Part shown: one piece after another, positions 52,157 to 61,159 of the stretch | Layout: the number at the start of each line of letters is the position of its first letter | Position numbering within the stretch: position 1 is the first letter of the stretch | Assembly: GCF_048001765.1 (NCBI RefSeq) | Contig: NZ_CP181447.1 | Coordinates: 744,001-808,000, forward strand | Direction of reading: 5' to 3' | Source of the DNA: Bombiscardovia asteroides_K | GTDB lineage: Bacteria; Actinomycetota; Actinomycetes; Actinomycetales; Bifidobacteriaceae | DNA: 64,000 nt | Notes under the pieces: generated by a model | Database searches by the model: none | The model's input: only the letters and a program-made list of their open reading frames with translations | What the model was told of the DNA's origin: nothing | Position numbers and translations under genes: made by a program

Positions 52157-53259
52157 ACGAATCCACGCCCTTCCCGCACATGGACCTGTCAGGGCCCGAG
52201 CATATGCACCCCATGGCGGGCATGGCCGCCTCGCCGGTGCTGACCTCGGCCCATAAGATTGCCGTGGCTGGGCTGGGTCTGATCGGCGGATCGTTGGCCC
52301 GTCGCCTGGCCGCCCGGGGTCGGTTCGTGATCGCATGGAACCATAATGACCGCCCCTATGAGCAGGCCCGCAGCCAGGGGATTCACTGCGTGGACACTCT
52401 GGAGGAGCTGGCCAAGGGCAAGGCAGATGTGCTGGTTCTGGCCACTCCCTTGCGTGCCATGCCCGACGTGCTCCAGGTCCTGGCTCCGGTGCTGACCCCT
52501 GGCACCACCCTGACCGACGTGGGCAGCGTCAAGGGTCCGGTCCGCAGGCAGGTCGAACAGGCCGGTCTGGCGGATCGTTATGTAGGCGCCCATCCCATGG
52601 CCGGCAGCGAGGGCTCCGGATACGAGGACTCGGACCCGGCCATGCTGGAGGATGCTCTCTGGGCCCTCTGCATAGATGAGCATACGGACTACAGCCGCTT
52701 CCTGACTGTGGCCGACATGGTCACCCAGGGGCTGGGCAACCGGCTGATAGCCCTGGATGATGCCACCCATGACCGGGCTGCGGCACTGATCTCGCACATG
52801 CCCCATGTGGTGGCCACCGCCCTGGCCAACATGCTGACAAGGTCGCCTGACCGTCGTGTGGCCTCGGCCTTGGCGGCCGGATCCTGGCGGGATATGACCC
52901 GTGTGGCCCTGACCGATCCTGAGCGGACCCGGGCCATGGTGGAGGAGAACGCCCACCAGGTGGCCGACCTTCTGGATGCCTTGGTCAAGAATCTGCAGGG
53001 CATGGCTTCCCTCTTGCGGGACCAAGGGTCGGAGGCCGACGAAAAGCGTCGGGACTTCTTCCTTCAGGCGGATCCCTTCCGGCGCTACAAGGCTGCCTTG
53101 GGCGACCAGGAGCAGATGTCCACCACTGATTTGGAACTGGATCCGCAGGAGGGCAACTGGCGGCAGGAGCTGTTGGATTCGGCCCTGCGCGGGGAGCAGG
53201 TCTCGGCCTTCTTGACCACCAGTCGGGCCCGGGTGCTGCACCCGCCGGTCATCGATTGA
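52150..53259 (+). CDS. tyrA: Prephenate dehydrogenase
   Basis: NAD(P)-dependent step of tyrosine synthesis. N-terminal Rossmann VAGLGLIGGSLARRL preceded by about 35 residues, then LVLATPLRAMPDVL, VGSVKGPVRRQVE and HPMAGSEGSGYEDSD, followed by the helical dehydrogenase domain with ISHMPHVVATAL. The ATG 52150 has AAGGAG and overlaps the pheA stop; 369 residues. The C-terminal 30 residues have no obvious domain. The last 11 bases overlap the minus-strand gene. Confidence 0.94.
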   Translation: MVDESTPFPHMDLSGPEHMHPMAGMAASPVLTSAHKIAVAGLGLIGGSLARRLAARGRFVIAWNHNDRPYEQARSQGIHCVDTLEELAKGKADVLVLATPLRAMPDVLQVLAPVLTPGTTLTDVGSVKGPVRRQVEQAGLADRYVGAHPMAGSEGSGYEDSDPAMLEDALWALCIDEHTDYSRFLTVADMVTQGLGNRLIALDDATHDRAAALISHMPHVVATALANMLTRSPDRRVASALAAGSWRDMTRVALTDPERTRAMVEENAHQVADLLDALVKNLQGMASLLRDQGSEADEKRRDFFLQADPFRRYKAALGDQEQMSTTDLELDPQEGNWRQELLDSALRGEQVSAFLTTSRARVLHPPVID

Positions 53260-53527
53260 GACCGGGAGGGTCCGGCCGGGGCGAACGGCGTTCCGGAACC
53301 GGCTTCAGCGCCACCATGTCTGCCGCCTGAAGGGTCACGCGCTCCCCGGGACGCGACCCATTGGCCGCCGGGTCCCTGTCCAGGATCAGCCGATGTCCGT
53401 CCCAGTCGACCACATGGCCCACGTAGTCGCGGAACTTGGGCCTTCCGTCATCCGGGTCCGACCCCAGGGCAATCCTGACTACCAGCCGTGCTCCGGCGGG
53501 TATGGTTGCTGGCAAACGCATGGCCAT
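53249..53527 (-). CDS. Small SH3-like protein (Rv0428c N-terminal-type domain)
   Basis: 92 residues resembling the small SH3-like barrel found at the N-terminus of mycobacterial Rv0428c-type GNAT proteins: GARLVVRIAL near the start and MVALKPVPERR at the end. Here it stands alone with no acetyltransferase domain. The start at 53527 or the second ATG at 53521 both have AGGAGG upstream. Function unknown; recognition is by pattern only. Confidence 0.6.
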   Translation of the reverse strand: MAMRLPATIPAGARLVVRIALGSDPDDGRPKFRDYVGHVVDWDGHRLILDRDPAANGSRPGERVTLQAADMVALKPVPERRSPRPDPPGLNR

Positions 53528-53625
53528 CCACCTCCTGGGTCAGTATCGCCTGCGGCTGCGACGAGGGTGTAAGCGCCTAGACTGTATTGCACATGCAACA
53601 CAGTCAAGCGAAGGGAGCGCCCGTA

Positions 53626-54558
53626 GTGGACCAGGATTTGCAGGACTTTACCGACTATCTTTCCCGGGTGGCAGGCAAGAGTCCCAACACCGTGCGTTCC
53701 TACCGGGCCGACCTGGCGGGCTTCCTGCACCTGATGCACCTGCATGGCATCGATGATCCCGCACAGATCGACCTTGCCACCATCAGATCCTGGCTGGCTC
53801 ACGAAGCCGCAACTCACGCCCGCTCGACCATGGCCAGGAAAACGGCCGCACTGAGGTCCTTCTTCGGTTGGCTGAGCCGACACGGCCGGATCGAGACCGA
53901 CCCCACCCTGGCCCTGAGCAGCCCCAAGCAGTCCGAGCATCTTCCTCGGATCCTGACGCATGACCAGGCCCGCACTCTGATGGATACGGTCGACCAGGAT
54001 CCGGTCGAGCCCCGGGAGGATGAGGAAGTTCAAGCGGCCCTGCAGGTGCGGGACGCGGCCATGCTGGAGCTGCTGTACGCCACGGGCATGCGTGTGGCCG
54101 AGCTCTGCGGACTGGATCTGGATGACGTGAACAGGCACAGCCGTACCGTAAAGGTTCTGGGCAAGGGATCCAAGGAGCGGGTTCTGCCCTATGGCCTGCC
54201 TGCCGATCGTGCCCTGGATCACTGGCTGGGGGAGGGGCGACCGGTCCTTGCGGGTGCAAGGGCCCAATCGGCCCGCAAGGCAGGTCGGGCCCTCTTCCTT
54301 GGTCAGCTCGGCGGCAGGATTGGCCAGCGTCAGGTCCGCAAGGTGGTCCACCAGGCGGCCGGTCAGGCCGGGGTGCCCGACATTGCCCCCCATGCCCTGC
54401 GGCACTCGGCTGCCACGCATATGCTGGATGGGGGAGCAGATCTGCGCGAGGTTCAGGAGATGCTGGGTCACTCCTCCTTGCGAACCACCCAGCGCTACAC
54501 CCACGTATCCATCGAGCAGCTGCGGGCACGGTACAAGCAGGCTTTTCCAAGGGCCTGA
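53626..54558 (+). CDS. xerC: Tyrosine recombinase XerC
   Basis: Partner of XerD at dif. The 310 residues have the N-terminal core-binding domain (FTDYLSRVAGKSPNTVRSY) and all catalytic residues: Arg156, Lys180 (KVLGKGSKER), His256, Arg259, His282 and Tyr291 (RYTHV). The GTG at 53626 is preferred because AAGGGAG lies eight bases upstream; an upstream ATG at 53587 would add 13 atypical residues. Length 310. It precedes the Opp-like operon by 136 bases. Confidence 0.9.
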   Translation: MDQDLQDFTDYLSRVAGKSPNTVRSYRADLAGFLHLMHLHGIDDPAQIDLATIRSWLAHEAATHARSTMARKTAALRSFFGWLSRHGRIETDPTLALSSPKQSEHLPRILTHDQARTLMDTVDQDPVEPREDEEVQAALQVRDAAMLELLYATGMRVAELCGLDLDDVNRHSRTVKVLGKGSKERVLPYGLPADRALDHWLGEGRPVLAGARAQSARKAGRALFLGQLGGRIGQRQVRKVVHQAAGQAGVPDIAPHALRHSAATHMLDGGADLREVQEMLGHSSLRTTQRYTHVSIEQLRARYKQAFPRA

Positions 54559-54580
54559 GATTCGGCAAGTGAGACGAGAC

Positions 54581-54610
54581 TTGTCCTGTGAAACATCCTG
54601 GTACCAGAAT
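54581..54610 (+). promoter_or_regulatory. Promoter of the first binding lipoprotein gene (duplicated copy)
   Basis: TTGTCC (54581-54586), 18-base spacer, CAGAAT (54605-54610). The same pair with surrounding bases recurs at 56418-56447, showing that the leader was duplicated together with the gene. Confidence 0.55.
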
Positions 54611-54694
54611 ATGGCCTATCGCAGCCTACACGTCAGTCCAGGAACCTCGAAGTGTATGCGCGAGAATGAGGACCGGCTAAAGGGAGCAGCAGCA

Positions 54695-56374
54695 ATGAAA
54701 AAGGGTTCACAGCTTACGCTCGTATCCGCGACCATCTGCACCTTGGCGCTCTTGGCCAGCGGCTGCGGCAGTGGCAGCAGCGGTACCAACACCGAAGGTA
54801 CCGAGCAATCGTCCAGCGGTCAGTCCAGCAGCAACGTCTTGGTTTCGGTCCACGGATGCGAGCCGGCCCAACCGCTCATTCCCAGCGGTACAGCGGAGAG
54901 CTGCGGCGGGCAGGTTGTTGATGCCATCAACTCCAGGCTGATTCGCTTTGACGACCAGGGCAAGGCCCACAATGATCTGGCCTCGGAGATAAAAGGGAAC
55001 GATGACATGTCCCAGTACAGGATCACCCTGGCTGACGGGCGCAGGTTCTCGGACGGCACTCCCATCACCGCCAAGTCCTTCACCAGGGCCTGGTCCTGGG
55101 CAGCCAATGTGAACAACGGCCAGCTGAATGCCAGCTTCTTCGCCAATATCAAAGGCTTTGATGACCTGCAGAAGCAGGGTGTATCTGCGGATGCCCAGTT
55201 CTCCGGATTGAAGGTCATCGATGACAAGACCTTCACTGTGGACCTCAGCTCGCCCTCGTCCACCTTCCCCATCCAGGTGGGCTATAGCGCCTTCGCGCCG
55301 CTGCCTGAGTCCTTCTACAAGGATCCCAAGGCCTATGGGGAGAACCCGGTCAGCTCGGGTCCCTACAAGTTTGAGTCCTGGCAGCACAACGCCATGGTCA
55401 AGCTCCGCAAGAACAGTGATTACGGCGGGGAGGTCAAGGTCCAGAACGGCGGCATTGACTACAAGGTCTACACTGACATGGGTTCGGCCTATTCCGATGT
55501 GCAGGCGGGCAACCTGGATGTGATTGACAGAATTCCCACCTCTGCTGTCAAGACTTTCATGACCGACAGCATGGTTCAGGGCTACAACAAGCCTGGTTCC
55601 GTCCTGCAGATGTTCACCATCCCGACCACCATGGAGCACTTCGGTCAGGATCAGGAGGGCCACCTGCGTCGTCAGGCCATCTCCATGGCTCTGGACCGCA
55701 AGATGCTGATCGACAAGGTTCTGGGCGGTCTGGGTGTGCAGCCCACCGACTTCACTGCGCCGACAATCCCGGGCTATGCCAAGAACCTCAAGGGTTCGGA
55801 CAACATCAAATTCAACGCCAAGAAGGCCAAGGAGTACTGGGCCAAGGCCGATGCCATCAGCCAGTGGCCGGCTGACAGGAGCTTCCGGATGCTCTACAAC
55901 GCCGATGGCGGCTCCAAGGATTTCTATGACGGCATGGCCAATTCCATCAAGAACACGCTCGGTATCAAGGCCGAGGCCACTCCTGTGCCCACCTTCAGCG
56001 AGTTCCGTGGCAACATCAAAAAGCGCCTCTACAACGGTGCGGCCTTCAGATCCTCCTGGTCGCCGGACTACCCCTCTCCTGAGAGCTATCTGATGAGCAA
56101 CTTCGCCAGCTCTGCGGCCGATGGCAACGGGTCCAACGACGGCGATTACAAGAATCCCAAGTTCGATGCGTTGCTGAAGCAGGCTGCCAAGGCCAAGGAC
56201 ACCAATGAAGCCAACAAGTTCTTCCAGCAGGCCGAGGAGATCCTTCTGCAGGACATGCCGGCTGTGCCGCTCTACAACCCCACCAACAATGGTGCCTCCG
56301 CCAAGAAGGTCCATGGGATGCGTCTGGGCTGGGACGGTTACCCGATTTTCGCGGAGCTTTCCAAGGACCAGTGA
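54695..56374 (+). CDS. oppA: Peptide ABC transporter substrate-binding lipoprotein 1 (SBP family 5)
   Basis: 559-residue extracytoplasmic binding lipoprotein of the DppA/OppA/SBP_bac_5 class. The signal sequence ends LLASGC (Cys near residue 24), followed by a Ser/Thr/Gly/Gln linker. The mature core shows KFSDGTPITAKSFTRAWSW-like RFSDGTPITAKSFTRAW and the common end QAEEILLQDMPAVPLYN. The ATG at 54695 follows AGGGAGCAGCAGC. The product is very similar to the next two genes; the three probably serve one transporter with different or overlapping ligands. Confidence 0.93.
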   Translation: MKKGSQLTLVSATICTLALLASGCGSGSSGTNTEGTEQSSSGQSSSNVLVSVHGCEPAQPLIPSGTAESCGGQVVDAINSRLIRFDDQGKAHNDLASEIKGNDDMSQYRITLADGRRFSDGTPITAKSFTRAWSWAANVNNGQLNASFFANIKGFDDLQKQGVSADAQFSGLKVIDDKTFTVDLSSPSSTFPIQVGYSAFAPLPESFYKDPKAYGENPVSSGPYKFESWQHNAMVKLRKNSDYGGEVKVQNGGIDYKVYTDMGSAYSDVQAGNLDVIDRIPTSAVKTFMTDSMVQGYNKPGSVLQMFTIPTTMEHFGQDQEGHLRRQAISMALDRKMLIDKVLGGLGVQPTDFTAPTIPGYAKNLKGSDNIKFNAKKAKEYWAKADAISQWPADRSFRMLYNADGGSKDFYDGMANSIKNTLGIKAEATPVPTFSEFRGNIKKRLYNGAAFRSSWSPDYPSPESYLMSNFASSAADGNGSNDGDYKNPKFDALLKQAAKAKDTNEANKFFQQAEEILLQDMPAVPLYNPTNNGASAKKVHGMRLGWDGYPIFAELSKDQ

Positions 56375-56417
56375 TGTCAAGCAGCTGCTGGTCTGAGACC
56401 GGCAAATGAGATGAGAC

Positions 56418-56447
56418 TTGCTTTACGAAACATCTTCGTACCAGAAT
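56418..56447 (+). promoter_or_regulatory. Promoter of the second binding lipoprotein gene (duplicated copy)
   Basis: TTGCTT (56418-56423), 18-base spacer, CAGAAT (56442-56447), aligned with 54581-54610 including GAAACATC and GTACCAGAATATGGC. The following 110 bases to the gene are longer and partly unlike the first copy. Confidence 0.55.
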
Positions 56448-56567
56448 ATGGCGTAATGTGGCTTACACGTCAGTCAGGGATCCTTGAGGTTCGGTCATCC
56501 CAGTGTTCCTGGCCATAGACGTGAGGTTGACACTCAGTAAATATAAGAAATATAGGGAGCAGCAGCA

Positions 56568-58238
56568 ATGAAGAAGGGTTCACAGCTTACGCTCGTGTCC
56601 GCTACCATCTGTGCCTTGGCGCTTTTGGCAAGCGGCTGCGGTGGAGGTTCAGACACCAAGGGCGCACAGCAGTCGTCCAGCAGCCAGTCCAGCAACAATA
56701 CCGTCATTTCGGTCCATGGGTGTGAACCGGCCAAGCCGCTCATTCCCAGCAACACAGTTGAGAGCTGCGGCGGGCAGGTCGTGGATGCCATCAACTCCAA
56801 GCTGGTCCGCTTTGACAATCAAGGCAAGGCCCATAATGATCTGGCTTCGGAGATCAAGGGCAACGATGACATGACCCAGTACAAGGTCACCCTGGTCGAT
56901 GGGCGCAAGTTCTCGGACGGCACCCCAATCACGGCCAAGTCCTTCACCCAGGCCTGGTCCTGGGCGGCTAATGTGAACAACGGGCAGCTGGCTTCCAGCT
57001 TCTTCGCCAACATCAAGGGCTATGACGATCTGCAGAAGCAGGGCGCGCCCGCGGACGGGCAGCTGTCCGGTCTGAAAGTCGTGGATGACAAGACCTTCAC
57101 CGTGGATCTGAGCTCGCCTTCGTCCACCTTCCCCATCCAAGTGGGCTACACCGCCTTTGCGCCGCTGCCTGAGTCCTTCTATAAGGACACCAAGGCCTAT
57201 GGCGAGAACCCGGTCAGCTCGGGTCCCTACAAGTTCGATTCCTGGCAGCACAACGCCATGGTCAAGCTCCGCAAGAACACTACCTACAAGGGTGATATCA
57301 AGGTCCAGAACGGCGGCATCGACTTCAAGGTCTACACCGACGTTGCTGCGGCCTACTCCGATGTGCAGGCGGGCAACCTGGACGCGATCGATACCATTCC
57401 CACCTCGGCCCAGAAGACCTTCATGACCGACAACCTGGTTCAGGGCTACAACAAGCCTGGTTCCGTCCTGCAGATGTTCACCATCCCGACCACCATGGAG
57501 CACTTCGGCCAGAACGAGGAGGGCCACCTGCGTCGTCAGGCCATCTCCATGGCTCTGGACCGCAAGATGCTGATCGACAAGGTCCTGGGCGGTCTGGGTG
57601 TGCAGCCCACCGACTTCACCGCGCCGGCCATTCCCGGCTACTCCAAGAACCTCAAGGGCTCCGATAATCTGAAGTACGACGCCAAGAAGGCCAAGGAGTA
57701 CTGGGCCAAGGCCGACGCCATCAGCAAGTGGCCCGCTGACAAGAGCTTCCAAATGGTATACAACGCCGATGGCGGAGCCAAGGACTTCTACGACGGCATG
57801 GCCAACTCCATCAAGAACACACTGGGGATCAAGGCCATAGCCACACCTGTGCCCACCTTCAGCGAGTTCCGTGGCAACGTCAACAAGCGCGCTTACAACG
57901 ATGCGGCCTTCCGGTCGGCCTGGTCGCCGGACTACCCCTCGCCTGAGAGCTACCTGCTGAGCAACTTCGCCAGCTCGGCTGCCGATGGCAACGGGTCCAA
58001 CGACGGCGACTACAAGAACCCCAAGTTCGACGATCTGCTGAAGCAGGCTGCCAAGGCCAAGGACACCAATGAGGCCAACAAGCTGTTCCAGCAGGCCGAG
58101 GAGATCCTTCTGCAGGACATGCCGGCTGTGCCGCTCTACTACGCCAACAACAAGGGCGCGTCAGCCAAGAATGTGCAGGGATTGACTCTGGGCTGGAACA
58201 GCTATCCGAACTTCGCGGAGTTGTCCAAGAAGAAGTGA
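56568..58238 (+). CDS. oppA: Peptide ABC transporter substrate-binding lipoprotein 2
   Basis: 556 residues. The N-terminal signal MKKGSQLTLVSATICALALL with lipobox LLASGC is nearly identical to copy 1, with only a few changes in long stretches of the mature domain. The common end QQAEEILLQDMPAVPLYY is present. Same ribosome site GGGAGCAGCAGCA. A recent tandem duplication. Ligand differences would lie in the variable pocket positions, not identified. Confidence 0.93.
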   Translation: MKKGSQLTLVSATICALALLASGCGGGSDTKGAQQSSSSQSSNNTVISVHGCEPAKPLIPSNTVESCGGQVVDAINSKLVRFDNQGKAHNDLASEIKGNDDMTQYKVTLVDGRKFSDGTPITAKSFTQAWSWAANVNNGQLASSFFANIKGYDDLQKQGAPADGQLSGLKVVDDKTFTVDLSSPSSTFPIQVGYTAFAPLPESFYKDTKAYGENPVSSGPYKFDSWQHNAMVKLRKNTTYKGDIKVQNGGIDFKVYTDVAAAYSDVQAGNLDAIDTIPTSAQKTFMTDNLVQGYNKPGSVLQMFTIPTTMEHFGQNEEGHLRRQAISMALDRKMLIDKVLGGLGVQPTDFTAPAIPGYSKNLKGSDNLKYDAKKAKEYWAKADAISKWPADKSFQMVYNADGGAKDFYDGMANSIKNTLGIKAIATPVPTFSEFRGNVNKRAYNDAAFRSAWSPDYPSPESYLLSNFASSAADGNGSNDGDYKNPKFDDLLKQAAKAKDTNEANKLFQQAEEILLQDMPAVPLYYANNKGASAKNVQGLTLGWNSYPNFAELSKKK

Positions 58239-58273
58239 TGATCGTGCCGGAAACGGCATAATCCGTCGTCACT

Positions 58274-58314
58274 GACCCGGCCGGATCCGCCCAAAGCGGA
58301 TTCGCGCCCGGGTC
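58274..58314 (+). terminator. Hairpin between lipoprotein genes 2 and 3
   Basis: Outer arms GACCCGG (58274-58280) and CCGGGTC (58308-58314) with inner arms ATCCGC (58285-58290) and GCGGAT (58296-58301), followed by TTGTGT. It may be a terminator or a stability element within the operon. Confidence 0.4.
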
Positions 58315-58364
58315 TTGTGTACTCGGCGGATTCGGGAAACCAACCAAAGGAAAGAGCAGCATAT

Positions 58365-60026
58365 ATGAAGAAGCAATCGGCCCTGACCATTGCTGGCGCC
58401 GGACTGTGCGTCATGGCGCTCACGCTGGGCGCCTGCGGCGGATCCGGCGGATCCGACTCCTCAGCCAAGGGGACCGACACCGGCAGCTCGGATGCCGTCA
58501 TCTCGGTCTTCAACCCTGAGCCGGCCAATCCACTCATTCCCAGCATGACCAACGAGGTGGGCGGCGGCAACCCCATCGACGTCATGTTCTCCAAGCTGGT
58601 CCGCTTCGACGACAAGGGCAAGCCGGCCAACGAGATCGCCAAGCAGATCAAGGCCAACGAGGACAACACCCAGTACACCGTGACCATCAACGACGGCTGG
58701 AAGTTCTCGGATGGCACCCCGGTCACCGCACAGTCCTTCACCAAGGCCTGGTCCTGGGCGGCCAACATCGCCAACAAGCAGCTGGGTTCCAGCTTCTTCG
58801 CCAACATCAAGGGCTATGACGACCTGCAGAAGGAGGGCACGCCTGGCGATGCCCAGCTGTCCGGCCTCAAGATCATTGACGACAAGACCTTCACCGTGGA
58901 TCTGACCTCGCCCTCGTCCACCTTCCCCATCCAGGTGGGCTACACCGCCTTTGCCCCGCTGCCTGAGTCCTTCTACAAGGACACCAAGGCCTTCGGCGAG
59001 AAGCCGGTGACCGTGGGACCCTATAAGTTCCAGTCCTGGGAGCACAACAAGGCCATCAAGCTGGTCAAGGATCCTTCCTACAAGGGCGGCGTCAAGGTCA
59101 AGAACGGCGGCATTGAGTTCCGCGCCTACACCGATGCCACCGCAGCCTACCGTGATGTGCAGGCCGGTAACCTGGATGTGCTGGACACCCTGCCTGCCTC
59201 GGCTCGCAAGACCTTCCAGACCGACAACACCGTCCAGGCCATCAACGACCCGGGCTCGGTCATCCAGATGTTCACCATCCCCACCTACATGAAGCACTTC
59301 GGCCAGGATCAGGAGGGCAAGCTCCGTCGCCAGGCCATCTCCATGGCCATCGACCGGCCAACCATCATCAAGAAGGTGCTGTCCGGAACCGCCAAGGAGG
59401 TCCACGACTTCACGGCCCCCGTCATCCCCGGCTATTCAACCAGCATCAAGGGATCCGACGTGCTCAAGTATGACCCGTCCAAGGCCAAGGAGCTCTGGGC
59501 CGAGGCCAACAAGATCTCCCCCTGGGGCGAGGGCGACACCTTCAAGATCGCCTTCAACGCCGATGGCGCCCACAAGGAGATCTACGACGCGGTCACCAAC
59601 TCCATCAAGAACGCCCTGGGCATCCAGTCTGCGGGCAATCCTCTGCCCACCTTCAGCGAGTTCCGCTCCAACGTGCAGAACCGCAAGTTCACCGACTCGG
59701 CCTTCCGCTCCGGTTGGCAGCCTGACTACCCCTCGCCCGAGAGCTACCTGTCCAGCAACTTCGCCAGCTCGGCAGCCAACGGCAATGGGTCCAACGACGG
59801 TGACTACAAGAACCCCGAGTTCGATGAGCTGATGGACAAGGCGGCCTCCGCCAAGAACATCGACGAGGCCAACAAGATCTACCAGCAGTCCGAGGAGCTG
59901 CTCTTCCGCGATCTGCCCGCAGTCCCGCTCTACTATCAGAACTCCAACGGCGTGGCAGCCAAGAACATCAAGGGATTCTCCTTCACTTGGAAGGGAACCC
60001 CCGCCTACTACAACCTCAGCAAGTGA
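58365..60026 (+). CDS. oppA: Peptide ABC transporter substrate-binding lipoprotein 3
   Basis: 553-residue paralogue of the two preceding genes, but more diverged. The signal MKKQSALTIAGAGLCVMALT has lipobox LGACG (Cys near residue 26). It shares the core KFSDGTPVTAQSFTKAWSW, AFAPLPESFYKDTKAFGE, and the common PDYPSPESYL end region. ATG 58365 follows AAAGGAAAGAGCAGC. Last of three binding proteins before the permeases. Confidence 0.93.
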   Translation: MKKQSALTIAGAGLCVMALTLGACGGSGGSDSSAKGTDTGSSDAVISVFNPEPANPLIPSMTNEVGGGNPIDVMFSKLVRFDDKGKPANEIAKQIKANEDNTQYTVTINDGWKFSDGTPVTAQSFTKAWSWAANIANKQLGSSFFANIKGYDDLQKEGTPGDAQLSGLKIIDDKTFTVDLTSPSSTFPIQVGYTAFAPLPESFYKDTKAFGEKPVTVGPYKFQSWEHNKAIKLVKDPSYKGGVKVKNGGIEFRAYTDATAAYRDVQAGNLDVLDTLPASARKTFQTDNTVQAINDPGSVIQMFTIPTYMKHFGQDQEGKLRRQAISMAIDRPTIIKKVLSGTAKEVHDFTAPVIPGYSTSIKGSDVLKYDPSKAKELWAEANKISPWGEGDTFKIAFNADGAHKEIYDAVTNSIKNALGIQSAGNPLPTFSEFRSNVQNRKFTDSAFRSGWQPDYPSPESYLSSNFASSAANGNGSNDGDYKNPEFDELMDKAASAKNIDEANKIYQQSEELLFRDLPAVPLYYQNSNGVAAKNIKGFSFTWKGTPAYYNLSK

Positions 60027-60071
60027 GGTGACGGGAGTCTGAATCCCGCACCTTAAAACTGACACCGCCCG

Positions 60072-60115
60072 GGCCGGCGCGGAAGGATCCACTCCGCGCC
60101 GGCCTTGGTGTTCTT
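60072..60115 (+). terminator. Terminator after the third binding lipoprotein gene
   Basis: Perfect 12-bp stem GGCCGGCGCGGA (60072-60083) with TCCGCGCCGGCC (60093-60104), followed by TTGGTGTTCTT. Confidence 0.7.
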
Positions 60116-60216
60116 GCACCCCTGTTGAGGTGTGCTGGTAGACTCAAACAAGAATTTTTGCGGCGGCCCCGATCCCCATGCCGATCCCGGTCGCGGATGA
60201 CAAAGGAGAATAGCCG

Positions 60217-61143
60217 ATGGGAAAATATCTTCTGCGACGTATTCTGCAGATGATCCCCGTCGTTCTCGGTACGACACTGCTGATATACGCGCTGGTCTTC
60301 GCGCTTCCTGGCGACCCTGTGGCCGCCATGTTCGGGGACAAGCCGGTCAACCAGGCCGTTGCCGCACAGATACGCTCGGAATACAATCTCGACAAGCCCT
60401 TCATCGTGCAGTACCTGCTCTTCCTGAAGAACGCGCTGACCTTGAACTTTGGTAACACCTTCGCCGGCCAGCCCGTCATCAGCGTGATCGGCAGGGCCTT
60501 CCCGGTGACCATCAAGCTGGCCCTGATGGCCTTCGTCTTCGAGGGCATCTTCGGCGTGATCTTCGGCATCATCGGAGGCCTGACCAAGGGCAAGTGGTCG
60601 GACAACATCATCCTGGTCCTCTCCCTGCTGCTGATTTCGGTGCCTACCTTCGTCACCGGCTTCATCCTGCAGTACCTGTTCGGCGTCAAATGGAAGCTTT
60701 TGCCAGCCACAGCCGGAGCCAATCCGGGCTTCATTGATCTGCTCATGCCGGCCATCGTGCTGGGGTCGGTATCCATGGCCTCCATCATCCGTCTGACCAG
60801 GACGGAGATCACCTCAAACATCTCCGAGGACTACGTGCGCACGGCCCGGGCCAAGGGCATGAGCAACCGGTCCGTCATTATGCGGCACGTGCTGCGCAAC
60901 TCCCTGATCCCTGTGGTCACCTACCTGGGCGCCGACATCGGCGGACTCATGGGCGGGGCCATGATCACCGAACGTATCTTCAACATCCAGGGTGTGGGCA
61001 ACACCCTCTACCAGGCCATCCTGAGGGGCGAAGGCACCCTGGTGGTCTCCATCGTGACCATTCTGGTCCTGATCTTCGTCATAACCAGCCTCCTGGTCGA
61101 CCTGCTCTACGCAGTGCTCGATCCGCGAATCCGGTATGCGTGA
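60217..61143 (+). CDS. oppB: Peptide ABC transporter permease (OppB/DppB)
   Basis: 308-residue integral membrane subunit. N-terminal LRRILQMIPVVLGTTLLIYA and LPGDPVAAMFG are the classic DppB opening, and the coupling loop is in EDYVRTARAKGMSNRSVI. Five to six membrane segments. The ATG follows AAAGGAG. The stop overlaps the frame of the next gene; about 20 bases separate it from the preferred oppC start. Confidence 0.94.
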   Translation: MGKYLLRRILQMIPVVLGTTLLIYALVFALPGDPVAAMFGDKPVNQAVAAQIRSEYNLDKPFIVQYLLFLKNALTLNFGNTFAGQPVISVIGRAFPVTIKLALMAFVFEGIFGVIFGIIGGLTKGKWSDNIILVLSLLLISVPTFVTGFILQYLFGVKWKLLPATAGANPGFIDLLMPAIVLGSVSMASIIRLTRTEITSNISEDYVRTARAKGMSNRSVIMRHVLRNSLIPVVTYLGADIGGLMGGAMITERIFNIQGVGNTLYQAILRGEGTLVVSIVTILVLIFVITSLLVDLLYAVLDPRIRYA

Positions 61144-61159
61144 GGGAGAGGGACCGACT

